From: Clostridiales bacterium
GTDB lineage: Bacteria > Bacillota > Clostridia > Peptostreptococcales > Acidaminobacteraceae
NCBI GenBank assembly: GCA_016342415.1
Contig: JAEIOD010000015.1
Location: 45,485-109,484 of the forward strand
Reading direction: 5' to 3'
Length of the DNA stretch: 64,000 nt
Position numbers and translations under genes: made by a program. Numbering within the stretch: the stretch's first letter is position 1; the number at the start of each line of letters is the position of its first letter. This document shows positions 52,305-60,464 of this stretch, piece by piece. Under the pieces are notes generated by a model, which saw only the letters and a program-made list of their open reading frames with translations, searched no databases and was not told the origin of the DNA.

Positions 52305-54035
52305 GTGGTTAAATTAAAGATAAATAACACTTCAGTAGAAGTGCCGGAATCATATAGTGTTTTAGATGCTGCTAGACAAGCTGGTTTTGATGTTCCAACA
52401 CTTTGTTTTATGAAAGATCTCAACGAAGTAGGCGCTTGCCGTGTATGTATGGTAGAAGTAGAAGGACAAAGTAAATTACAAGCATCATGCGTTACAACTG
52501 TTAGAGATGGTATGGTTGTTAAAACCAATACCAAAAGAGTTAGAGATCGAGTGAGAACAAATGTTGAGTTGTTACTTGAAAATCATAACCGTGAATGTAC
52601 AACTTGCGTCCGCTCTGGTAACTGTGAGCTGCTCGCTTTGGCTGATAATCTGGATATACCAGACTTAGGATTCCAAGGTGCGAAAAGAAAACGATACTAT
52701 GATGATTTTTCTCATTCAATTGTAAGAGATTCCAGCAAGTGTATCCTTTGCGGTAAATGTGTCAATGTTTGTAAAAAAGAACAGGGTATTGGCATACTTG
52801 GTTTTCAAAATAGAGGATTTGAGAGTAATGTAGGTCCTGCTTTCCAACATAAAATGAATGATACGAAGTGTGTTTTCTGTGGTCAGTGTGTGAATGTTTG
52901 TCCAGTTGGTGCTCTAACAGAGAAAACGGACATCCCTCGAGTTTGGGATGCTTTGGAAAATCCAAAACTGCATGTTGTTGTTCAAACAGCTCCTGCTGTA
53001 AGAGCTGCTCTTGGTGAAGAGTTTGGAAACCCTATCGGCACAAGATCAACTGGTAAAATGGTTGCATCTCTTAGAAGACTTGGCTTTGATAATGTTTTTG
53101 ATACCAACTTCGCAGCAGACTTAACAATTATGGAAGAAGGTCATGAATTATTAGATAGAATTCAAAATAATGGTGTTCTACCAATGATTACATCGTGTTC
53201 TCCAGGATGGATTCGTTACTGTGAATTCAACTATCATGATTTCTTACCAAACTTATCAACATGTAAATCACCTCATCAAATGTTTGGTGCATTAACAAAA
53301 ACGTATTATGCTGAAAAGCAAAATATTGATCCTAGAAAAATGTTTGTCGTTTCTGTTATGCCATGTATTTCGAAAAAAACAGAAGCCGCACGACCTGAAA
53401 TGGAACAAGAAGGGCTTCGAGATGTAGATGCTGTTATTACTACTAGAGAACTCGCTAGAATGATTAAACAAGCTGGCATCAGTTTTAACACACTTCCTGA
53501 TGAACCATTTGATAAAATTCTTGGTGAGTACACTGGAGCAGGTGTTATATTTGGTGCAACTGGTGGCGTAATGGAAGCTGCGATTAGAACCGTAGCAGAT
53601 GTCCTGACCGGTGAAGATTTAACAAACTTTGAATATCACGATGTCCGTGGTACAGATAAAATCAAAGAAGCTACTGTTAATTTAGGTGGTATTGATGTAA
53701 AAGTTGCTGTTGTACATGGTACAAAAACAGCTGGTGAACTCATGGATCTCATTCGAAAAGGTGAAAAAGAATATCATTTCATTGAAGTTATGGGCTGTCC
53801 AGGTGGTTGTGTTAATGGTGGTGGACAACCACAGGTACATCAGAAGATCAGAGATACAGTAGATTTAAAAGTTGAACGTGCAAAAGCACTTTATGAAGAA
53901 GACATTATATTGGATGTTAGAAAATCTCATAAGAATTTAGAAGTACAAAAGCTATATGATGAGTTTCTTGGTAAACCTAATAGTCATAAATCACATCATC
54001 TTCTTCATACACATTATACAAAACGATATAACTAA
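52305..54035 (+). CDS. hydA: [FeFe]-hydrogenase catalytic subunit HydA
   Basis: The 576-aa H2-activating subunit. Order: N-terminal [2Fe-2S] ferredoxin (CRVCMVEVEG), a His/Cys-ligated [4Fe-4S] region (HNRECTTCVRSGNCE), two [4Fe-4S] motifs (CILCGKCVNVCKK and CVFCGQCVNVCP) and the H-cluster domain. H-cluster signatures are L1 TSCSPGW, L2 MPCISKKTEA and L3 MGCPGGCVNGGGQP, followed by a small subunit-like tail (FLGKPNSHKSHHLLHTHY). L1 has Ser where CC is usual. GTG at 52305 is preferred (AAGGAGG seven bases upstream) over ATG at 52299. With HydBC it probably bifurcates electrons between NADH and ferredoxin (inference). Confidence 0.97.
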   Translation: MVKLKINNTSVEVPESYSVLDAARQAGFDVPTLCFMKDLNEVGACRVCMVEVEGQSKLQASCVTTVRDGMVVKTNTKRVRDRVRTNVELLLENHNRECTTCVRSGNCELLALADNLDIPDLGFQGAKRKRYYDDFSHSIVRDSSKCILCGKCVNVCKKEQGIGILGFQNRGFESNVGPAFQHKMNDTKCVFCGQCVNVCPVGALTEKTDIPRVWDALENPKLHVVVQTAPAVRAALGEEFGNPIGTRSTGKMVASLRRLGFDNVFDTNFAADLTIMEEGHELLDRIQNNGVLPMITSCSPGWIRYCEFNYHDFLPNLSTCKSPHQMFGALTKTYYAEKQNIDPRKMFVVSVMPCISKKTEAARPEMEQEGLRDVDAVITTRELARMIKQAGISFNTLPDEPFDKILGEYTGAGVIFGATGGVMEAAIRTVADVLTGEDLTNFEYHDVRGTDKIKEATVNLGGIDVKVAVVHGTKTAGELMDLIRKGEKEYHFIEVMGCPGGCVNGGGQPQVHQKIRDTVDLKVERAKALYEEDIILDVRKSHKNLEVQKLYDEFLGKPNSHKSHHLLHTHYTKRYN

Positions 54036-54040
54036 TACAA

Positions 54041-54074
54041 AAAGGCTCATTCCGTTGAATGAGCCCTTTTTTTA
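54041..54074. terminator. Strong bidirectional terminator after hydA
   Basis: GGCTCATTC-CGTT-GAATGAGCC flanked by A-run and T7. It also contains the end of the convergent lipoprotein gene. Confidence 0.9.
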
Positions 54075-55400
54075 TTCCAAATTTAAATTGTATCTAATAT
54101 CTTGTCTTAACTTTACCAATGAGTCATCGCCATACATGAATAAGATTTTTTGATCTTTAATTTCACTACCTGCAGGTTTATCCGTAAATACGAAGACACT
54201 AAAGGTTTCAGCTATATCCTCCTCGGGATTCGTTGCAGCGTAATCAGATACAAAATGATTTTCGTACTTTTCATAAAATGCATAAGCACTATCACCTGTC
54301 TCATCTAATTGATCTACATTATTTTGATGCTCCTCGTAAATATCAGTCCAGAACTTCTGATAAAATTGATTTAAATAAGACGATTTTGTCGTTGCGCCTT
54401 CATCGCCTACATAGGTATCATCATCTTCAACAGGCTCCTGCATTTGAGTTGCATTAAGAGTCATAATATGAGCAAACTCATGTACGATAGTCTCATTGTA
54501 TTCTTTGATATATTTACCATCAGAATCTAATGCATCTTTTATATCTAATACCATACGCCACTTAGTCAATTCATCATTTTCCTGATTCACATAAGCCAAT
54601 ACATTATCTCGTCCATCCGTATTGATAACAAACAGCTTTAACATTTCCATATGACTTTTAGGGACAATTTTTTTTGTTTGATGCCATAGCATTTCATAAT
54701 CTTTCATTTCTTTTTCAGTAATTTCGGTCTTAGATTTAACACTGTCTTTTCTCAGTGAAATCTTGCCATCCACCACATTAAAGACTGCTAAATCAATGCT
54801 CTGCATTTCAACTTGATTGACTAAATCTTCACCATATAAACCCTTGTCATCCAATAGTGATATAAGCTCATCATAAGTGGTTTCCAATTGCTCACTTTCA
54901 GGATCAGATTCGTTTAACTCTAAAATTATTTGCTCGAGTTCATCTAATTTTTCTAAATCATTTTCAGTAAATAAGTCTGGATATAATGAAACTACAGACG
55001 CCATACTTGTTAACGGCATACACAAACCAAATTCGGACAACAGTTGATCCAATGAGTCATACAATTCAAATATCTCATCTTCATTCAAGTCCATATCCTC
55101 TTGTTCCAATGAGTTGATCTGATCTAAATATTCTTGAACCATTACAATTTGTTCCTCTGACAACTCGTCAGCATCCATACCTATGTATAATTCAACTGTC
55201 CATGGCTCTAATTCATATTCCTCTTCTTCAAAGGCGTTAGCGGCCTCTTCATTTGAATTTAAATTCGATAATTTGTTACTTGAATCCTTTTCCTGTTTTT
55301 CAATTATTTCTAATGTATTATTTTCTGTAGCTGCTATTTCATCTTGACATCCTGTCAGCATGATGCTTAATGTCATTAAAATACATAACCATTTTTTCAT
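54072..55400 (-). CDS. Lipoprotein with HEXXH zinc-metallopeptidase motif
   Basis: A 442-aa exported lipoprotein (CILMTLSIMLTGC lipobox). Residues 25-200 are extremely acidic and probably flexible or helical. The C-terminal half contains IVHEFAHIMTLN (HEFAH, residues 307-311) and, about 85 residues later, NPEEDIAETFSVFVF, whose Glu could be the third zinc ligand as in gluzincins. The family was not recognised. It overlaps the 4Fe-4S membrane protein by ATGA and is the fourth gene of the TlpA-CXXC-ferredoxin operon, which may link it to cell-surface thiol or metal chemistry. Confidence 0.72.
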   Translation of the reverse strand: MKKWLCILMTLSIMLTGCQDEIAATENNTLEIIEKQEKDSSNKLSNLNSNEEAANAFEEEEYELEPWTVELYIGMDADELSEEQIVMVQEYLDQINSLEQEDMDLNEDEIFELYDSLDQLLSEFGLCMPLTSMASVVSLYPDLFTENDLEKLDELEQIILELNESDPESEQLETTYDELISLLDDKGLYGEDLVNQVEMQSIDLAVFNVVDGKISLRKDSVKSKTEITEKEMKDYEMLWHQTKKIVPKSHMEMLKLFVINTDGRDNVLAYVNQENDELTKWRMVLDIKDALDSDGKYIKEYNETIVHEFAHIMTLNATQMQEPVEDDDTYVGDEGATTKSSYLNQFYQKFWTDIYEEHQNNVDQLDETGDSAYAFYEKYENHFVSDYAATNPEEDIAETFSVFVFTDKPAGSEIKDQKILFMYGDDSLVKLRQDIRYNLNLE

Positions 55401-56215
55401 TTCTTCACTCCTTTTCTAGTAAGAGCATTTGGGTGGCAATTATCTATACAATCACCACATCTAATACACTCTAAATTATTCAACTGCTTACATGGATTTA
55501 ACTCCATTTTGCAGACCTTTTGGCATACACCACAATTTGTACATTTACTTAAATCTAATGAATAACCATAAAAACTCACTTTATTGAACAAGCCATATAT
55601 TAGCCCTAGTGGACATAACATCTGACAAAATAGTCGATAAGTAAAAACTGAACCTATTAATATTGCTATCAATACAAACATCTTCCATGAAAACAAAATA
55701 CCTACTACTGATCTTAATCCAGGATTTTTCAGCAATAATGGTAGAGCACCAAATAATGTGCCACTCGGGCAAATGTACTTACAAAAGCCCGGATCACCCA
55801 TGCCAACTTTATTGGTAAAGACAGCAGGAATTAGAATAATGAAGTATATCAATATACCATATTTCATGTATCTAAGTGGTTTAAACAATTTGAACTTTTT
55901 TGATTTGATTTTATAAAGCAAATCCTGTATGAGACCAAATGGACATAAGAAGCCACATACAAATCGTCCAAGTAAGGTGCCAAATGCCATCAGTAGTCCT
56001 AATACATAAAATGAGACTTGGTATTTCATACTGCCCATCACAGATTGAAGAGATCCCAAAGGACAGGAACCAAGTGCCCCAGGACAAGAATAACAGTTCA
56101 AGCCAGGTACACAGATCATTTTAGAAGATCCTTTGAATATCTTGCCTTCTAAGAAACCTTTAATATAGGCATTTGAACCGATGGAAAAAATGACTTGAAT
56201 CCATATCCTCTTCAT
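55397..56215 (-). CDS. NapH/RdxA-like membrane 4Fe-4S protein
   Basis: A 272-aa polytopic protein with about five helices. Two membrane-edge CxxxCP motifs (FVCGFLCPFGLIQDLLYKI and LFCQMLCPLGLIYGLF) occur, as in NapH/YccM/NosR-type proteins. Further cysteines lie in NCYSCPGALGSCPLG and a C-terminal pair of ferredoxin motifs (CTNCGVCQKVCKMELNPC, CIRCGDCIDNCHPNA). It likely passes electrons across the membrane to an extracytoplasmic acceptor, plausibly the TlpA/CXXC pair encoded upstream. The ATG at 56215 follows TAGGAG and forms TAATG with the CXXC gene. Confidence 0.88.
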   Translation of the reverse strand: MKRIWIQVIFSIGSNAYIKGFLEGKIFKGSSKMICVPGLNCYSCPGALGSCPLGSLQSVMGSMKYQVSFYVLGLLMAFGTLLGRFVCGFLCPFGLIQDLLYKIKSKKFKLFKPLRYMKYGILIYFIILIPAVFTNKVGMGDPGFCKYICPSGTLFGALPLLLKNPGLRSVVGILFSWKMFVLIAILIGSVFTYRLFCQMLCPLGLIYGLFNKVSFYGYSLDLSKCTNCGVCQKVCKMELNPCKQLNNLECIRCGDCIDNCHPNALTRKGVKK

Positions 56216-56349
56216 TAGCCAACTCCTATACATTCAAGACATATATTAATTGCCTTTTTTAAAACTATCGTCATTTCATGACGGTGTATACCGATTCCCA
56301 TTAATACAGCACTCATTACCAATAGGAAATAGGATAGTTTATTTTTCAC
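56215..56349 (-). CDS. 44-aa CXXC membrane protein (CD1871A family)
   Basis: A small gene hidden between tlpA and the ferredoxin gene. From GTG at 56349 it encodes 44 aa: a helix (YFLLVMSAVLMGIGI), RHEMTIVLKKA and the diagnostic ending ICLECIGVG with its CxxC. This C-terminal pattern is the hallmark of the CD1871A family, usually found beside 4Fe-4S membrane proteins and thioredoxins in Clostridia. It overlaps tlpA by 11 nt and forms TAATG with the next gene. The CXXC probably shuttles electrons or disulfides at the membrane (inference). Confidence 0.85.
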   Translation of the reverse strand: MKNKLSYFLLVMSAVLMGIGIHRHEMTIVLKKAINICLECIGVG

Positions 56350-56944
56350 TCAGCATACCATCCAACATTTTTTCTAGAGCTTCTTTCGTGGTGCCTCCTG
56401 GTACAAATTTTTCTAGAATTTTACCATTTTCATCAATAAACAATGTCACTGGAACATAATCGAAATGGTTTACAATTTGTTTTTTCAGTTTTTCATCTGA
56501 TTTTATTTGAGGATAAGTAATACCCAATTGTTTTAATAAATCCTTTACTTCATCATCTTCAGAATCAATAATGAGCCCTAAAAACTGTACGTCTTCTGTC
56601 TTGTAAGTTTTTGATACTTCTTCAAATTCAGGCATCTCCTCAACACATGGTCCACACCAAGTTGCCCATAAGTTTAAAACAGTAATTTTATGTCCGTTGA
56701 ATATTGTTTCATCTATGATATTCCCTTCAATATCTGTCGTTGAAATATCCTTTAATACTTGTCCTGCAACTGGATTTTTTTCGTTGATGTTATCATTTCC
56801 TATTTCGTCGTTTGAGGAATCTGTTGTATTATCCTCTGCAATTTCAGCTGATGTTTCATCCTTTATATTTGACTCTTCAGTTTTACTTTGACATCCTACC
56901 AGCATCATTGTTACGACTAAAATCACTATCCCTATTTTTTTCAT
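56339..56944 (-). CDS. TlpA/ResA-like thioredoxin lipoprotein
   Basis: A 201-aa lipoprotein (IVILVVTMMLVGC lipobox) with an acidic linker of about 45 residues and a TlpA-like thioredoxin domain. The domain has KITVLNLWATWCGPCVEEMPEF (active-site CGPC), VQFLGLIIDSED and the cis-Pro region YVPVTLFIDENGKI. Such proteins reduce or oxidise extracytoplasmic thiols. It is the first gene of the operon tlpA-CXXC-4Fe4S-peptidase, divergent from a two-component system over a 152-bp region containing phased CTTAA boxes. Confidence 0.9.
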   Translation of the reverse strand: MKKIGIVILVVTMMLVGCQSKTEESNIKDETSAEIAEDNTTDSSNDEIGNDNINEKNPVAGQVLKDISTTDIEGNIIDETIFNGHKITVLNLWATWCGPCVEEMPEFEEVSKTYKTEDVQFLGLIIDSEDDEVKDLLKQLGITYPQIKSDEKLKKQIVNHFDYVPVTLFIDENGKILEKFVPGGTTKEALEKMLDGMLSEK

Positions 56945-56996
56945 ATGACCTCCTAAAGCTTTTTCGTTAACCTATTTCCAGTTTAACCCCCAAAAC

Positions 56997-57071
56997 TTAA
57001 TCCACCTTAAAGCCACTCTTAATTTAACCTTAATTCCGAATTAACAGATATATTCTAAAAGAAAATATGGT
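56997..57071 (+). promoter_or_regulatory. Phased CTTAA repeats and putative -10 between tlpA and the response regulator
   Basis: TTAA cores at 56997, 57007, 57019, 57030 and 57041 are spaced 10, 12, 11 and 11 bp apart; four are CTTAA in the same orientation. A possible -10 (TATGGT, 57066-57071) follows 21 bp after the last core. One-turn direct repeats are the usual target of OmpR-type dimers, so autoregulation and control of the divergent redox operon are likely. The same arrangement is upstream of the ABC exporter at 3522-3547. Confidence 0.5.
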
Positions 57072-57096
57072 AAAGTGTACTTAAGGAGATTTATTT

Positions 57097-57789
57097 ATGA
57101 AATCAAAAATATTATTATTAGAAGATGACTTAGGTATCAACAATTTAATAACAATGCAACTTCAAGCAGAAGGTTATGATGTAATACAGGCATTTGATGG
57201 ACTAGAAGCAATCAACCTGTTTGATCAGACTTTTGATTTGGCTATTTTAGATGTCATGGTACCTATTAAGGACGGATTTGAAGTACTCGAGCATATTAGA
57301 AAAAGTAGCATCATTCCTATCATATTTTTAACTGCGCGAAACGAGGATATGGATAAAATGAGGGCTTTGGGATTAGGTGCTGATGACTATATAACAAAAC
57401 CTTTTAGCATAATAGAAGTTATTTATAGATGTAAAGCTCACCTTAGACGGTATCTTAACTACTCAAATCCTGAAAATAATGTGAGTGATATTATTAAACA
57501 TGGTGATATTTGTATGCAAAAATCCACATTTGAAGCCACACTGAATGATGAATCTCTAAATTTAAGCGTCAAAGAATTTGAACTTCTTTGGTTTTTCATA
57601 GAACATGTTGGTCAGGTTTTTACAAGACAACAGTTATATGAACAAGTTTGGGATGCTGAATACTTTGGAGATGACAATACCATCATGGTTCATATCTCCA
57701 GGATAAGAGAAAAACTCGGTGAGAACCCTAAACATCCAAAATATATCAAGACTATTAAAGGTTTGGGATACAGAATGGAGAAACTATGA
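57097..57789 (+). CDS. OmpR/PhoB-family response regulator
   Basis: A 230-aa regulator. The receiver domain has KILLLEDDLGI (acidic pocket), the phospho-acceptor Asp52 in LAILDVMVPIKDG, FLTARNEDMDK (Thr) and DDYITKPFS (Lys). The C-terminal winged helix has LNLSVKEFELLWFFIEHVGQVFTRQQLYEQVW and NTIMVHISRIREKLGENPKHPKYIKTIKGLGYRM. AAGGAG precedes the ATG. It overlaps the kinase gene by ATGA. The divergent redox operon and phased CTTAA repeats point to its targets. Confidence 0.96.
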   Translation: MKSKILLLEDDLGINNLITMQLQAEGYDVIQAFDGLEAINLFDQTFDLAILDVMVPIKDGFEVLEHIRKSSIIPIIFLTARNEDMDKMRALGLGADDYITKPFSIIEVIYRCKAHLRRYLNYSNPENNVSDIIKHGDICMQKSTFEATLNDESLNLSVKEFELLWFFIEHVGQVFTRQQLYEQVWDAEYFGDDNTIMVHISRIREKLGENPKHPKYIKTIKGLGYRMEKL

Positions 57790-59129
57790 AGTTAAAACAT
57801 ATTTCTAGACAACTTCTGAAAAACTATATATTCATCATGATCATCATCATCACACTTGGTTTAACAACATTTTTTTTGAATCTTACCTATACAAACAGTA
57901 AAATTAACAATTCAATCTTTGACATTGACCAGTTCCTATTTGATTATAATAGTGGATTTGATTATGCATTATCCAAGCAAAATTTAGAAAAAGAGGATTT
58001 TCTAATTGTATTTGATAATGATTATACTGTTGTAGATGTATATAACTATTATCTCAATAAAGATGATCAACTTGATGATTTAGAATTTGAAATGATATAT
58101 GATAATGAAGATCAATACTCCTATTATACTTTTGAAAGTGATGATGCTGAGTATATCTTCTTGCTATATTTAGCACCCGTGACTACCAATGTGATGTTTG
58201 TAATCCTAATTGCATCCTTTGCCATCATAACATTTATCATTTTTACATTTTTTCTCGCTAAGAAAACAGGAAAAAATATTATTCGTCCTTTAATGTTAAT
58301 CAGCCAAGGTGTGAAAGAGATTTCTAATGGTAATTATAATCATATCATTCAATTTGAAACCTCAAATGAACTCGACGATATTAGAGATGATATCAATCAC
58401 ATGAGTTTGCAGCTCAAACATGAAATCGAGCGTCGTAAACAACTTGAAAATGAGAGGAATCAGTTAATATTAAGTTTATCACACGATATTAAAACACCTC
58501 TTACAAATGTGATTGGGTACTCTCAAATGTTGCTAAATCAACCGATTGAAGATGATAACTTCAAACAATCAGTCGAGATTATCAATAAATATGGATTAAC
58601 TGCTGCAGCATTAACAGATGAGCTGTTTGATTTCACCAAACTCAATATGGATTACCAACATATGATTACGGAACGGTTAGACATTGTAGAAGTCATTCGC
58701 TTGAAACTCATTGAGTATGTAAACGAATTTGAAACACTTCATATCAATTATCAGTTTAACTTACCAAGTACCCCTATTTATACTCAACTCAATCGTATGA
58801 ATTTCTATCGTGTACTCGATAATTTGCTTCAAAACAGTATCAACTACAATCATCAATCATTTGATCTCACTGTAGATGTTGTGTCTACAGATAAAGAGAT
58901 AAGAATCACAGTTGAAGATACAGGCATAGGGATTCCACTGACCTATCATCAAACAATCTTCAACCCAATGGTTAGAGTTGAAAGTTCTCGAAATAGAAAT
59001 TTAGGTGGTACTGGACTGGGTTTATCGATAGCCAAACAAATAATGCTCAACCATAATGGCGATATTACCATTGATTCTGATTACACCAAGGGCTGTCGGT
59101 TTATTCTGATATTGCCAATAAGAAACTAG
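57786..59129 (+). CDS. Sensor histidine kinase with acidic extracytoplasmic domain
   Basis: A 447-aa kinase. TM1 is about residues 14-34 and TM2 133-158. The extracytoplasmic domain between them is about 100 residues and strikingly acidic (runs such as NKDDQLDDLEFEMIYDNEDQ). A HAMP domain follows (RPLMLISQGVKEISNGNYNHII), then HisKA with LILSLSHDIKTPLTNVIGYS (His233) and HATPase_c with RVLDNLLQNSINYN, VEDTGIGIPL and GGTGLGLSIAKQI. The acid-rich sensor suggests cation or cationic-peptide sensing (inference). It forms a pair with the response regulator just upstream. Confidence 0.95.
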   Translation: MKLKHISRQLLKNYIFIMIIIITLGLTTFFLNLTYTNSKINNSIFDIDQFLFDYNSGFDYALSKQNLEKEDFLIVFDNDYTVVDVYNYYLNKDDQLDDLEFEMIYDNEDQYSYYTFESDDAEYIFLLYLAPVTTNVMFVILIASFAIITFIIFTFFLAKKTGKNIIRPLMLISQGVKEISNGNYNHIIQFETSNELDDIRDDINHMSLQLKHEIERRKQLENERNQLILSLSHDIKTPLTNVIGYSQMLLNQPIEDDNFKQSVEIINKYGLTAAALTDELFDFTKLNMDYQHMITERLDIVEVIRLKLIEYVNEFETLHINYQFNLPSTPIYTQLNRMNFYRVLDNLLQNSINYNHQSFDLTVDVVSTDKEIRITVEDTGIGIPLTYHQTIFNPMVRVESSRNRNLGGTGLGLSIAKQIMLNHNGDITIDSDYTKGCRFILILPIRN

Positions 59130-59169
59130 AGAGAGTCACCTCTAGTCTAACTGTATATTTAAGATAAAG

Positions 59170-59200
59170 TCGGAGTTGATGAATCAACTCTGATTTTATT
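59170..59200. terminator. Bidirectional terminator after the kinase gene
   Basis: TCGGAGTTGA-TGAA-TCAACTCTGA (one G-U pair) followed by TTTTATTT. It overlaps the stop of the convergent TetR gene. Confidence 0.75.
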
Positions 59201-59755
59201 TCACTGACAAACCATTCACACGAATTGAATCTTCGACAATTTCAGATAAGTCTTTAGGAGTCATTGATGCACCATCCTCAAGCCATATGACCATCATATT
59301 CCAAAACCCTCCTGCACTAAAGGCAAGTGCATATCGTGTTTTTTCATCCGTACCGTATTCATTTGAACTCCCTTTAAAATAATCATATATTGTTGGCAAT
59401 TGTTTGTTCAGCGATTTTAAAAGCAAATGAAGTAAGCCCTGTTCGTGAATCAATTTAAGCAATTGGATATGTTGTTTCCAAAAAGAAAATAACACTTTGG
59501 TGATATTGGGGAGTTGTAAGTCAGATTCCCTTTTTAGTCTTTCAATATACTGATCCCCCAATTGATTGAAATGGTATTCGAGTATCTCTTCTTTTTTTTG
59601 AAATTTCGATAAAAAGTGCGTCTAGACAACATTGCATCATCGGTTATTTCCTGTATTGTAATATCGTTAAAATAACTTGTTTTCATAAGATTTAAAAGTG
59701 CTGCTAACAGCATTTTTTTAGATCTAATAGCAGTTGGATTTTCTTTGTTCTTCAT
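59196..59755 (-). pseudogene. TetR-family regulator with a frameshift at an A8 tract
   Basis: Residues from ATG 59755 (AAGGAGCTAAAC SD) give a TetR N terminus with an HTH, LLAALLNLMKTSYFNDITIQEITDDAMLSRRTFYRNF. At the sense-strand A8 (59592-59599) the frame leaves homology and soon stops. In the next frame the protein continues EEILEYHFNQLGDQYIERLKRES to the normal end at 59196. One extra A gives the classic FKKKEEIL junction and a protein of about 186 aa. The C-terminal domain resembles TetR_C of small Bacillota regulators. It is divergent from the HXXEE gene. Confidence 0.8.
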
Positions 59756-59765
59756 GTTTAGCTCC

Positions 59766-59858
59766 TTGTGTCGCATTTTATTTAATATGTAGCACTTTTT
59801 TTGATTTTATTGACTCTCTGGTTACATAGATTATACTTGAAGTTATAAAGTGACACAA
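59766..59858. promoter_or_regulatory. TetR/HXXEE divergent control region
   Basis: TTGACT (59810-59815) and TATACT (59832-59837), 16 bp apart, form a good plus-strand promoter for the HXXEE gene. Inverted copies TTGTGTC (59766-59772) and GACACAA (59852-59858) stand close to the two start codons and may be TetR half-sites. Confidence 0.5.
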
Positions 59859-59879
59859 ATGAGACAGTAAGGAGTATTT

Positions 59880-60383
59880 ATGAATTTAGACAACTTATTA
59901 TGGCTATTACCAACTTTATTCATTATTCACGATTTCGAAGAAATATTACTTATAAAATCATGGAAAAGAAAAAATCAGGATTTGTTTCATACCCCAATTG
60001 GATTCAAACCTTATGAAGGATTCTTATCAACAGAAAGCTTTTCAGCTGCAGTACTTGAAGAACTCCTAATCTTTATTGGAGTCGTGGTTTATTCTTTATA
60101 TACCTATAACTATTTAGTATGGATTGGTACATTTTTCGCATTACTGATTCACTTTGTACCACATATCTTGTTTTGTATCCGCGCAAAGAGATTTGTACCG
60201 GGTGCTTTGACTGCTATCATCATGTTGCCTTTTAGCATTCAAATATTAATTAAAGTTATTCAAGTGAGGGATTATCAACTGATTGAAATTATCTTATCAT
60301 GTCTTTTATGTGTGACGCTGTTTATAATTAATCTTAAGTTCTTACACAGACTTTTTCCAAAATTAAATCAATGGCTTTCTTAA
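59880..60383 (+). CDS. HXXEE-domain membrane protein
   Basis: A 167-aa protein with four to five helices. The N-terminal FIIHDFEEILL gives the HxxEE signature of PF13787, and HFVPHI in the third helix supplies further conserved histidines. Members are small membrane proteins of unknown activity, often next to TetR regulators, as here. The strong promoter and inverted GACACAA/TTGTGTC repeats suggest repression by the divergent TetR. AGTAAGGAG precedes the ATG. Confidence 0.85.
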   Translation: MNLDNLLWLLPTLFIIHDFEEILLIKSWKRKNQDLFHTPIGFKPYEGFLSTESFSAAVLEELLIFIGVVVYSLYTYNYLVWIGTFFALLIHFVPHILFCIRAKRFVPGALTAIIMLPFSIQILIKVIQVRDYQLIEIILSCLLCVTLFIINLKFLHRLFPKLNQWLS

Positions 60384-60407
60384 AATAATGTTTTATATAT
60401 ATTTAAG

Positions 60408-60458
60408 ACCATAAAAAGTATCGGTAATTTTTAAGCAATTACCGATACTTTTTATGGT
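60408..60458. terminator. Unusually long perfect hairpin terminator
   Basis: A 22-bp perfect stem (ACCATAAAAAGTATCGGTAATT and its complement) with a 7-nt loop, followed by TTTATTTTATT. It separates two convergent genes. The length exceeds other terminators here. Confidence 0.85.
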
Positions 60459-60464
60459 TTTATT

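Noticed and set aside
60408..60458. Inverted repeats of a miniature transposable element
   Set aside because: The arms are contiguous around a 7-nt loop between convergent genes and followed by T-rich sequence, which is a terminator layout; no target duplication was seen.
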